From the NCBI GenBank assembly GCA_015493405.1, contig WGDF01000322.1, positions 1 through 7,232 on the forward strand: 7,232 nt of DNA, in the 5' to 3' direction. This DNA is from Flavobacteriaceae bacterium (GTDB lineage Bacteria > Bacteroidota > Bacteroidia > Flavobacteriales > Flavobacteriaceae). The translations under genes and the position numbers were made by a program. Of the stretch, positions 1 to 5,839 are shown piece by piece. The notes beneath the pieces are model-generated. The model saw only the letters and a list, made by a program, of their open reading frames with translations, made no database searches and was not told where the DNA came from. Within the stretch, counting starts at the first letter, position 1; each line of letters starts with the position of its first letter.

Positions 1-1121
1 ATATCAGGCACTACAAAATCCAGGGTTGACATTATAGCCACCACATCGGCAATCAAATGCCCTTTACCTATTTCTATTAAAGCATTTAAATTTGAAAAAC
101 CCGGAGAGCGGAATTTAACGCGATACGGATTTTTTTTGCCATCACTTACTATATAAACTCCTAAATCACCCCGAGCCGTTTCAACACGTTGTAAGAATTC
201 ACCTTTGGGCAATTTGATTAAAGCTTTGGTTTTGGCCTGAATACCATCATCGGGAATATGGTCTATCAATTGTTCGATAATGTTTAGGGATTCCAACATT
301 TCTTTCATACGTACATTATAACGTGCCAAGTTGTCCCCTTCAGTATACAAAATCTCTTTGAAATCTATATCGCGAAGAGCAAAAGCACTGTAAGGGTCTT
401 TTTTACGACGGTCACAAGAGACACCTGAGCCACGAGCAACAGGGCCACTGGCACCGTGAGAAATGGCATCTTCATAAGATAAAATACCCACTCCTTTCAT
501 CCGTTTTTGAAAAATGACGTTTCCGGTTAACAATTCATCATATTTGGGAATCACACTGCGCAAATGCGGAATGAATGCTTTGACACGCTTGACAAAATTA
601 GGATGCAAATCAAACATCACACCACCTGGAGTGCTGTAGCTCATTGTTAAACGGGCACCACAGGTTTCTTCCATAATGTCGTTAATCATTTCACGATCAC
701 GGAAGGCATACATAAAAGTAGTCAATGCACCGACATCCATACCCATAACTCCCCACCAAAGTAGGTGAGAAGCGATACGGGTGAGTTCATCCATTAAGGT
801 TCTAATGACTTTAACGCGTTCAGGGACTTCTATTTCAAGAGCTTGTTCTATAGCTAAAGCCACCGCTTCATTATTCATATGAGAGGACAAATAATCCATA
901 CGATCCGTCAAGTGAATAATCTGTTTGTAGCCTTCATATTCACATTGTTTTTCAATGCTGCGATGAATGTATCCCAAATCGGGCTCGATATTTTTAACTA
1001 TTTCGCCATCCATAGTCAATATTAAACGCAGGACGCCATGGGTAGCAGGGTGCTGTGGCCCCATATTGAGAAAATACTCTTGCGATTTTAAATCGCCTGT
1101 ATTGAGTGTAACTTGTTCCAT
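1..1121 (-). CDS. nuoD: NADH-quinone oxidoreductase subunit D (NuoD, 49-kDa subunit), 3' end cut by window edge
   Basis: Peripheral-arm subunit of respiratory complex I that, with NuoB, forms the quinone-reduction pocket. The reading frame is open from an ATG at 1121 to the left edge: 373 codons plus two bases. Visible hallmarks are the N-terminal MGPQHPATHG (residues 20-29), DLGYIHR (48-54), DRMDYLSS (73-80), the CGAR segment, and near the C-terminus ETARGDLG and VSDG.KNPYR. By alignment from memory with Thermus Nqo4, His28 and Tyr77 correspond to the quinone-contacting His38 and Tyr87. The last visible residues, VVPDI, match the family ending '-D-V/I-D-R', so only about two codons and the stop are probably missing. 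That gives a protein of about 376 residues, shorter than the ~400 of Thermus or E. coli type NuoD, because a segment before the ETARGDLG motif is absent. It starts 2 nt after the nuoC stop (TAACTATG), so it is probably translationally coupled. No frameshift is seen. Confidence 0.96.
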   Translation of the reverse strand, partial: MEQVTLNTGDLKSQEYFLNMGPQHPATHGVLRLILTMDGEIVKNIEPDLGYIHRSIEKQCEYEGYKQIIHLTDRMDYLSSHMNNEAVALAIEQALEIEVPERVKVIRTLMDELTRIASHLLWWGVMGMDVGALTTFMYAFRDREMINDIMEETCGARLTMSYSTPGGVMFDLHPNFVKRVKAFIPHLRSVIPKYDELLTGNVIFQKRMKGVGILSYEDAISHGASGPVARGSGVSCDRRKKDPYSAFALRDIDFKEILYTEGDNLARYNVRMKEMLESLNIIEQLIDHIPDDGIQAKTKALIKLPKGEFLQRVETARGDLGVYIVSDGKKNPYRVKFRSPGFSNLNALIEIGKGHLIADVVAIMSTLDFVVPD

Positions 1122-1123
1122 AG

Positions 1124-1576
1124 TTATCTGATAATCATTTTTGTTTCGTCTTGCCAATCTTTACGCATAGGATAGCCTTCCCAGTCTTCGGTTAATAAGA
1201 GCCGTTTCATCACGCTGTGTCCTTTAAAATTAATACCAAAGAGGTCAAATATTTCACGTTCGTGCAGATGAGCGGTTTTCCAAATGTTTTCAAGCGTAGG
1301 CACTTCAGGATTTTCTCGATTGCTCAATTTGACTTTAACGACAACCATCATTCCGGTTTTCGTATTTTCCAAGTGATTGGTTACACCGAGTTCTGCGCCC
1401 CAATCCATACCGGTCATTGAAAACAGATAATCAAAATCCATTTGACGCAAAGCTGTCATAACATCCAAATAGTTTTCGGGGCTTACAGTTATGTTTAAGA
1501 AAGCTGTAGTTTCTTCGTCAAATTCCAAATTTTGAAATTGCTTTTCTAAAGCTTTTATAATATCTGTATTTGTCAT
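1124..1576 (-). CDS. nuoC: NADH-quinone oxidoreductase subunit C (NuoC, 30-kDa subunit)
   Basis: Complex I peripheral-arm subunit that packs against NuoD and NuoB. It carries no cofactor. The 150-residue protein has the 30-kDa subunit signature in its C-terminal third: HEREIFDLFGINF at 105-117, followed by GH.VMKRLLL (119-128) and EDWEGYPMRKDW (130-141). The N-terminal half shows the usual YLFSMTGMDWG element (50-60). It is compact, ending nine residues after that last motif without the long C-terminal tail of some homologues. NuoC and NuoD are separate genes here, unlike the fused NuoCD of E. coli. The ATG at 1576 shares its A with the nuoB stop (TAATG), a typical coupled junction within an operon. 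Confidence 0.96.
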   Translation of the reverse strand: MTNTDIIKALEKQFQNLEFDEETTAFLNITVSPENYLDVMTALRQMDFDYLFSMTGMDWGAELGVTNHLENTKTGMMVVVKVKLSNRENPEVPTLENIWKTAHLHEREIFDLFGINFKGHSVMKRLLLTEDWEGYPMRKDWQDETKMIIR

Positions 1577-2214
1577 TATTTCGAATTTTCGCGTTGATTA
1601 TGAGGTAAAAAACCTTCATCGAATCCAACAATCGGATTTTTTCGGGTTTTAATACTTTCTGTTTTTATTTTCTTTTGCAAAAGCATCATCCCATCGAGCA
1701 AAGCTTCAGGACGGGGTGGGCACCCCGGGACGTAAACATCAACAGGAATCACATGGTCGGCGCCTTTGACAACCGAGTAAGTATTGTAGTAAAAAGGACC
1801 ACCGGAGATGGCACAAGCTCCCATAGCAACAACATATTTAGGTTCTGCCATTTGATCATATAAGCGGCGCAGTACGGGCGCCATTTTCATCGTGATGGTT
1901 CCGGCAATAATGATGACATCAGCTTGACGTGGCGTGGGGCGGGCGACTTCAAAACCGAAGCGAGACCAATCATGACGTGCCGCACCGGTTTGCATCATTT
2001 CAATGGCGCAACAACTGGTGCCAAAATATAAGGGCCATAAAGAATTGGATCGCCCCCAATTAATAATGTTGTCTATAGCGCCAACGATAATATTTCCACC
2101 ATTACCGGCCGGAATAATTTGACCCGGAAAATCATTTGCGATTTGATTATGTGTATAGGGTTGTTCCGGAGAATCACCTACCCAATTCATTTTATTTTCT
2201 TTATCTAAACCCAT
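1576..2214 (-). CDS. nuoB: NADH-quinone oxidoreductase subunit B (NuoB, PSST subunit; N2 [4Fe-4S] cluster)
   Basis: This subunit holds the terminal iron-sulfur cluster N2, which passes electrons to quinone at the NuoB/NuoD interface. The 212-residue protein has all four expected cluster ligands: the tandem cysteines Cys68-Cys69 ([11 protein letters not shown]), Cys134 ([11 protein letters not shown]) and Cys165 ([12 protein letters not shown]). Other conserved blocks are NSLWPLYFG (57-65), [16 protein letters not shown] (85-100) and [18 protein letters not shown] (104-122). A lysine-rich C-terminal extension of about 30 residues (from 182) looks lineage-specific. The start at 2214 overlaps the 3' end of nuoA by 10 nt. 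An in-frame ATG at 2190 (residue 9) would remove the overlap and cannot be excluded, since no Shine-Dalgarno decides between them. Its TAA overlaps the nuoC ATG. Confidence 0.96.
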   Translation of the reverse strand: MGLDKENKMNWVGDSPEQPYTHNQIANDFPGQIIPAGNGGNIIVGAIDNIINWGRSNSLWPLYFGTSCCAIEMMQTGAARHDWSRFGFEVARPTPRQADVIIIAGTITMKMAPVLRRLYDQMAEPKYVVAMGACAISGGPFYYNTYSVVKGADHVIPVDVYVPGCPPRPEALLDGMMLLQKKIKTESIKTRKNPIVGFDEGFLPHNQRENSK

Positions 2215-2555
2215 TTTAAAGCGCGTTTTTTAAGTGCATAAACCAATCCTAAACCTAAAATAACTAAAAATATAATAATGTCGATTAGAGCCACAGCGCC
2301 CATTTTTTTAAAAACAACAGACCAAGGGACCAAAAAAACAATTTCGACATCAAAAATTAAAAATATTAAAGCAAATAGATAATAGCCAATTTTGAATCTG
2401 ACCCAAGTCGGGCCGATGGTTTTAACGCCGGATTCATAAGGCTCAAATTTATCCGGATTGGATGATTTGTGTGAAATTAAATTCGATAAATTATTGGCTA
2501 TCAGTATCAAAGCGACACCTGCCAGTATAAAAACCAATATTGCAACAGTTCCCAT
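2205..2555 (-). CDS. nuoA: NADH-quinone oxidoreductase subunit A (NuoA)
   Basis: Small membrane subunit of complex I at the junction of the membrane and peripheral arms, next to the quinone entry site. The 116-residue protein has three hydrophobic segments at roughly residues 3-22, 56-80 and 86-107. The family motifs are FEPYESG (37-43) in the loop after the first helix and FDVE (68-71) in the second helix, with [11 protein letters not shown] in front of it. The length is normal for NuoA. It is the first gene of the leftward nuoABCD operon. Upstream there is no Shine-Dalgarno, only an AT-rich leader of about 15-17 nt after a Bacteroidota-type −7 box. It overlaps nuoB by 10 nt, so translation of the two is probably coupled. 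Confidence 0.95.
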   Translation of the reverse strand: MGTVAILVFILAGVALILIANNLSNLISHKSSNPDKFEPYESGVKTIGPTWVRFKIGYYLFALIFLIFDVEIVFLVPWSVVFKKMGAVALIDIIIFLVILGLGLVYALKKRALKWV

Positions 2556-2577
2556 ATTTCATATTTAAATTGACAAA

Positions 2578-2585
2578 CAAATTTA
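2578..2585 (-). promoter_or_regulatory. Candidate −7 promoter element of the nuo operon
   Basis: On the minus strand this reads TAAATTTG, an exact match to the Bacteroidota −7 consensus TANNTTTG used by the primary sigma factor. Transcription would begin around 2570-2573, leaving a 5' leader of about 15-18 nt before the nuoA ATG. No −33 TTTG lies at the proper distance upstream. That is the pattern expected of an activator-dependent promoter, and a palindrome occupies the region just upstream. Confidence 0.55.
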
Positions 2586-2605
2586 ACGCCTTCTTTGTGG
2601 CTATA

Positions 2606-2621
2606 TATGACTTAAGTCATA
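2606..2621. promoter_or_regulatory. Perfect 16-bp palindrome, candidate Crp/FNR-family operator
   Basis: The sequence TATGACTTAAGTCATA equals its own reverse complement over all 16 bases. Its layout, ATGAC-N4-GTCAT, has the same 5-4-5 geometry as an FNR site (TTGAT-N4-ATCAA). Its centre (2613/2614) lies about 41-43 bp upstream of the predicted nuoA start of transcription, the classic class II activator position. The regulator's identity is inference, and no regulator gene is in the window. Confidence 0.5.
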
Positions 2622-2630
2622 AAAATTATA

Positions 2631-2638
2631 CAAATTTA
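2631..2638 (-). promoter_or_regulatory. Possible second, upstream −7 element for nuo
   Basis: This is a second exact TAAATTTG on the minus strand, 53 bp upstream of the first. A weak −33-like TTTA lies 21 bp further upstream (2660-2663). If used, transcription would start just before the palindrome, so a bound regulator would sit over the initial transcribed region. In such AT-rich DNA a chance match is quite possible. Confidence 0.25.
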
Positions 2639-2931
2639 GTAAAAACTAATTAATAAATATAAAGTTTAATCTTAACTAAAGATTGGTGTTACTGCTAAAA
2701 CTTTTGATTGTTTATTACATTTTTTTGATAAGTAAGGATTCAAAACTTATGATTTTTAATTTTGAAATGACATTTATTTTTTTTCAGAGTGTTTTAATTT
2801 AAAAGACAGGTCATAATTGCTTATCTATAATATATTATTCTACCCATACTATTCATATTTTGTTTTTACCTTAAACTTCAAAAACGGGATTCAAGGTTTA
2901 TAAGCATTTTTGATTATTTAACAATTATCAA

Positions 2932-2961
2932 TTTCTCATTCTGAATTAATAATTATATTTG
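2932..2961 (+). promoter_or_regulatory. Candidate kbl promoter (−33 TTTC, −7 TATATTTG)
   Basis: TATATTTG at 2954-2961 matches the Bacteroidota −7 consensus TANNTTTG exactly. TTTC at 2932-2935, a one-base mismatch to the −33 TTTG, lies 18 bp upstream, within the usual spacing. Transcription would start at about 2966-2969, giving a leader of roughly 15 nt before the ATG at 2983. The box includes the in-frame TTG at 2959, which argues against that codon as the start. Confidence 0.6.
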
Positions 2962-2982
2962 TCCGAATCAAATTATAAAATT

Positions 2983-4179
2983 ATGTATAGCGATAAATTT
3001 AAAAAACATTTACAAGATACGTTACAAGACATAAAAGAGGCCGGCTTATACAAATCCGAGCGAATTATAACGTCACCGCAAGGTGCCGAAATCACTTTGG
3101 AAGGCGGTCGGAAAGTCTTAAATTTTTGTGCCAATAATTATTTAGGTTTGGCCGATCACCCTAAAGTTATTGAAGCTTCACAAAAAATGATGAATATTAG
3201 GGGATACGGTATGGCATCGGTACGTTTTATTTGCGGGACGCAAGATAAGCACAAAGAGTTGGAGCAAAAATTAGCTGCATTTTACCAAACTGAGGACACT
3301 ATTTTGTACGCTGCTGCATTCGATGCAAATGGCGGTGTTTTTGAACCGCTTTTCGGGCCGGAAGATGCTATTATTTCAGATGCGTTAAATCATGCTTCTA
3401 TTATTGATGGGGTGCGTTTAACCAAAACGGCGCGGTACCGCTATAATAATAATGATATGGCAGATTTGGAAGTTAAATTACAAGAAGCTGATGCCGCCGG
3501 TCACCGTTTTAAAATTATTGTAACCGATGGTGTTTTTTCTATGGATGGTGTTGTGGCACAATTAGATAAAATTGCAGCTTTGGCCCAAAAATATGATGCA
3601 TTGACAATGGTGGATGAAAGTCATGCTGTGGGTGTCTTAGGTCAAACCGGTCGTGGTACGGTAGAGCTTAAAAATGTAATGGGTAAAATTGATATTATTA
3701 CCGGTACTTTGGGTAAAGCATTAGGTGGTGCTATGGGCGGTTATACCACGGGTCGAAAAGAAATTATCGAAATGTTGCGTCAACGTTCTCGACCTTATTT
3801 ATTTTCTAATTCTTTAGCTCCTGAGATTGTAGGTGGTGCTTTGAAAGTATTAGAAATGATTTCCGAAAGTCAAGATTTGTTGAAAAAACTTCAATGGAAT
3901 ACCGAATATTTTAAAAAAGGAATGCAAAAATTAGGTTTCGATATCGGACATAGCAACTCTCCCATCATTCCTGTTATGCTTTATGATGCCAAACTATCTC
4001 AAGATATGGCTTCCGATTTATTAGATGAAGGTATTTATGTGATTGGCTTCTTTTTTCCGGTGGTTCCCAAGGGTAAAGCGCGTATTCGAGTGCAATTATC
4101 AGCAGCTCACACCCAAGCCCATTTGGATCATGCCTTGTCTGCTTTTGAAAAAATAGGAAAAAAATTGAATATAATATAG
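2983..4179 (+). CDS. kbl: Glycine C-acetyltransferase (2-amino-3-ketobutyrate CoA ligase)
   Basis: Cytoplasmic PLP enzyme that interconverts 2-amino-3-ketobutyrate + CoA and glycine + acetyl-CoA, the second step of threonine breakdown through threonine dehydrogenase. From the ATG at 2983 the protein is 398 residues, the same length as E. coli Kbl, and it aligns nearly end to end from memory. Family marks are NFCANNYLGLADHP (47-60), GYGMASVRFICGTQ (74-87), the PLP-stacking His of NHAS (137), VDESHAVG (Asp211, His214), the PLP lysine in GTLGKALGG (Lys245), RQRSRPYLFSNSLAP, and ARIR.QLSAAHT with the carboxylate-binding arginines (367/369). The GMASVRFICGTQ block separates Kbl from BioF, ALAS and serine palmitoyltransferase. 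A TTG at 2959 would add eight residues but lies inside the promoter's −7 box, so I chose the ATG. No threonine dehydrogenase gene is adjacent. No clear terminator follows; only a weak A/U hairpin is present. Confidence 0.94.
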   Translation: MYSDKFKKHLQDTLQDIKEAGLYKSERIITSPQGAEITLEGGRKVLNFCANNYLGLADHPKVIEASQKMMNIRGYGMASVRFICGTQDKHKELEQKLAAFYQTEDTILYAAAFDANGGVFEPLFGPEDAIISDALNHASIIDGVRLTKTARYRYNNNDMADLEVKLQEADAAGHRFKIIVTDGVFSMDGVVAQLDKIAALAQKYDALTMVDESHAVGVLGQTGRGTVELKNVMGKIDIITGTLGKALGGAMGGYTTGRKEIIEMLRQRSRPYLFSNSLAPEIVGGALKVLEMISESQDLLKKLQWNTEYFKKGMQKLGFDIGHSNSPIIPVMLYDAKLSQDMASDLLDEGIYVIGFFFPVVPKGKARIRVQLSAAHTQAHLDHALSAFEKIGKKLNII

Positions 4180-4208
4180 AAAATATGTTTTTTTAAATAT
4201 ATTTTTCT

Positions 4209-4216
4209 TATTTTTG
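4209..4216 (+). promoter_or_regulatory. Candidate −7 promoter element of the ompA-like gene
   Basis: TATTTTTG followed by C is an exact TANNTTTG match, 28 bp upstream of the ATG. No clean TTTG is seen at −33; a T-rich stretch (4188-4194) lies there instead. The predicted leader of about 22 nt is A-rich and ends AAAAAAGGAT just before the ATG. Its GGA is too close to the start to act as a normal Shine-Dalgarno, and A-rich leaders are usual in this phylum. Confidence 0.5.
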
Positions 4217-4244
4217 CTATGAATATTATTAAACAAAAAAGGAT

Positions 4245-5594
4245 ATGAAAAGATTAAAACAATTATTATTAGCAGTAATAGTACTCGCTACTGTTGCAGT
4301 AAATGCACAAGACAGTAATCATCCGTGGATGGTTAAATTAGGATTTAATGCTGTAGACTTTTACCCTACCGGTCAAAAGGATTACAGTTATATTGGTGAC
4401 AAATTTGGAAAAGATTTTTTCAATTTTGATCATTACAATGCTGCCTATGCTATTTCTGACGTGAGAGTCGGTAGATATTTAGGTAACAACTTTAGTTTGG
4501 TTGGCTCCTTAAATTTGAACAAAATCACTAAAATAGGTGATATGAATACTAATGAGCCTTTCGTCAATGCTAACTTAGATGTAAAATACAACATTTGTAA
4601 AGAAGGTAAAACCATTAACCCTTACCTTTTTGCCGGTGGTGGCTATAATTGGTTAGACACCAAAGATGCAGGTGATTTAAACGGTGGTTTAGGTTTTGAA
4701 TTTTGGGCAAGTGACAATATTGGTGTTTTCGTTGAATCAGCTTACCACCATACATTTGATAATAACATTTTGCCTTACTTCCAACACAGCATTGGCTTAG
4801 CGGTTAAATTTGGCGGAGTCGATACTGATGGTGACGGTATCTTTGATAAAGATGATGCTTGTCCTGAAGTAAAAGGTTTGCCTCAATTTAACGGATGCCC
4901 CGACAGTGACGGTGATGGTGTTATCGATTCTAAAGATGCTTGTCCTGATGTAGCCGGTAAAGCCGAATTTAACGGATGCCCCGACAGTGATGGTGATGGT
5001 ATCATTGATTCTAAAGATGATTGCCCTAACGTTGCCGGTGTTGCTGCTTTAAATGGTTGTCCCGATGCCGATGGTGACGGTGTAGCTGATGCCAAAGATA
5101 ATTGCCCTCAAGTTGCCGGTCCTGTAGCCAATCAAGGATGTCCTTATCCCGATACTGATAAAGACGGTGTTTTAGACAAAGATGACAAATGTCCCGAAGT
5201 AGCTGGTCCTGCCTCAAATCAAGGTTGCCCCGAAGTTACTAAAGAAGCCCAAGCTAAATTAAATGAATATGCTAAAGTTATTTATTTTGATTCAGGTAAA
5301 GCTACTTTTAAACCTAAAACTGTAGAAACGCTTAACAAAGTAGTTGAGATTATGATTGAATATCCTACTGCCGAATTTGATGTAGAAGGTCATACTGATA
5401 GTGTTGGTAGAGCCAGTTCAAATATGAAATTATCTCAAAAAAGAGCTGAAGCTGTTGTAAGCTATTTGAAATCACACGGTGTTAAATCTAAAATGAATGC
5501 CAAAGGTTATGGTGAAACCAAACCCATTGCTTCAAACAGAACCAGAGCCGGACGTGCTAAAAACAGACGTGTAGAGATTAACTTGGTAAAATAA
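4245..5594 (+). CDS. OmpA/OprF-family outer-membrane protein with thrombospondin type 3 repeats
   Basis: Predicted outer-membrane protein that links the membrane to peptidoglycan. It has 449 residues. Residues 1-21 form a Sec signal peptide cut before Gln22 (VNA|QD). Residues ~24-190 are rich in alternating aromatic/glycine β-strands and resemble an eight-stranded OmpA barrel (for example [14 protein letters not shown] and the closing [11 protein letters not shown]). Residues 193-321 hold five thrombospondin type 3 repeats of the form D.DGDG..D..D.CP.VAG, which bind calcium in known families. Residues ~335-449 form the OmpA C-terminal domain: [43 protein letters not shown] and NRRVEI. Asp385 and Arg400 have the 15-residue spacing of the pair that grips diaminopimelate in OmpA. 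It is expressed alone, with its own promoter and a strong terminator, and is likely abundant. The architecture matches Bacteroidota 'OmpA family protein' porins. Confidence 0.93.
   Translation: MKRLKQLLLAVIVLATVAVNAQDSNHPWMVKLGFNAVDFYPTGQKDYSYIGDKFGKDFFNFDHYNAAYAISDVRVGRYLGNNFSLVGSLNLNKITKIGDMNTNEPFVNANLDVKYNICKEGKTINPYLFAGGGYNWLDTKDAGDLNGGLGFEFWASDNIGVFVESAYHHTFDNNILPYFQHSIGLAVKFGGVDTDGDGIFDKDDACPEVKGLPQFNGCPDSDGDGVIDSKDACPDVAGKAEFNGCPDSDGDGIIDSKDDCPNVAGVAALNGCPDADGDGVADAKDNCPQVAGPVANQGCPYPDTDKDGVLDKDDKCPEVAGPASNQGCPEVTKEAQAKLNEYAKVIYFDSGKATFKPKTVETLNKVVEIMIEYPTAEFDVEGHTDSVGRASSNMKLSQKRAEAVVSYLKSHGVKSKMNAKGYGETKPIASNRTRAGRAKNRRVEINLVK
4821..5207 (+). repeat. Five in-gene TSP3 repeats with an 81-bp period
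   Basis: Five copies of a calcium-loop unit begin at residues 193, 220, 247, 274 and 303 of the OmpA-like protein, so spacing is 27, 27, 27 and 29 residues. The DNA repeats as well. A 25-nt run starting at 4885 recurs exactly at 4966, 81 bp later, followed by a single C/T difference and nine more identical bases. Copies 2 and 3 are therefore recent tandem duplicates, while copies 4 and 5 have diverged. Confidence 0.85.
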
Positions 5595-5612
5595 GTTTAT
5601 TTAAAAATATAT

Positions 5613-5647
5613 AAAAAGCCGCCCATTCGGGTGGCTTTTTTTGTTTT
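5613..5647 (+). terminator. Intrinsic terminator of the ompA-like gene
   Basis: A 12-bp stem (5613-5624 with 5629-5640) has one G-T wobble, a GCCGCCC/GGGTGGC core and a tetraloop ATTC. A T tract follows (5636-5642 and 5644-5647). It begins 18 bp after the ompA-like stop codon. The A tract on the left makes it potentially bidirectional, but the next gene runs in the same direction. Confidence 0.92.
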
Positions 5648-5666
5648 AAATTTTGATGGGCTTCTT

Positions 5667-5769
5667 GCTTAAAAATTTTAATAAATGGCTTTTTAATGAT
5701 TATAATTTATCAAAATTGCTTTTTTTATAAAAAAAACATAAAAAATAACTTAATAATAAATTTTTAAGC
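5667..5769. repeat. 12-bp inverted repeat in the ompA-to-surface-protein gap
   Basis: GCTTAAAAATTT at 5667-5678 is matched by its exact complement AAATTTTTAAGC at 5758-5769, with 79 bp between the arms. The interval is very AT-rich and includes a T7-AT-A7 palindrome (5720-5735). No coding frame lies in it. It could form a long-range stem after the terminator or be a chance match in AT-rich sequence. The function is unknown. Confidence 0.35.
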
Positions 5770-5800
5770 TCATAAACAAGATAATTTATTTCTTTTACTA

Positions 5801-5808
5801 TAATTTTG
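5801..5808 (+). promoter_or_regulatory. Candidate −7 promoter element of the surface-protein gene
   Basis: TAATTTTG matches TANNTTTG exactly and lies 31 bp upstream of the ATG at 5840. I see no recognisable TTTG at the −33 distance, so the promoter may be weak or need an activator. The preceding terminator at 5613-5647 makes a separate promoter necessary. Confidence 0.45.
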
Positions 5809-5839
5809 TTTATTACAAATCATTTAGAAAACAAATACT

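Larger units (their letters stand above)
2556..2982. other. Divergent AT-rich intergenic region between nuoA and kbl
   Basis: This gap of about 430 bp separates the divergent nuo operon and kbl. Both ends are regulatory: the nuoA promoter and palindrome lie at about 2578-2621, and the kbl promoter at 2932-2961. The middle, about 2640-2930, is very AT-rich. I find no convincing gene, tRNA, strong hairpin or repeat in it. The longest small frame I noticed encodes only 17 residues (2749-2802) and is not credible. Confidence 0.7.

Noticed and set aside
1217..1863. Two plus-strand open frames opposite nuoC and nuoB
   Set aside because: They are shadows of well-conserved minus-strand genes, with no family resemblance and no promoter.
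2739..2766. 7-bp inverted repeat TTCAAAA/TTTTGAA in the nuoA-kbl gap
   Set aside because: The arms are short, all but one pair are A-T, and the loop is 14 nt. This is expected by chance in such AT-rich sequence.
2749..2802. Small 17-codon ORF on the plus strand with an AAGGA upstream
   Set aside because: It is very short, encodes only a phenylalanine/isoleucine-rich peptide expected from AT-rich DNA, and has no promoter match in front. Shine-Dalgarno motifs also mean little in this phylum.
4180..4210. Possible A/U hairpin terminator after kbl
   Set aside because: GAAAATAT/ATATTTTTC pairs only through A-U and one G-C with a bulge. It is too weak to call a terminator.
4883..5217. Two minus-strand open frames inside the OmpA-like gene
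   Set aside because: They run opposite the TSP3 repeats and exist only because the repeat codons lack stops on the other strand. Their translations are low-complexity and resemble no family.
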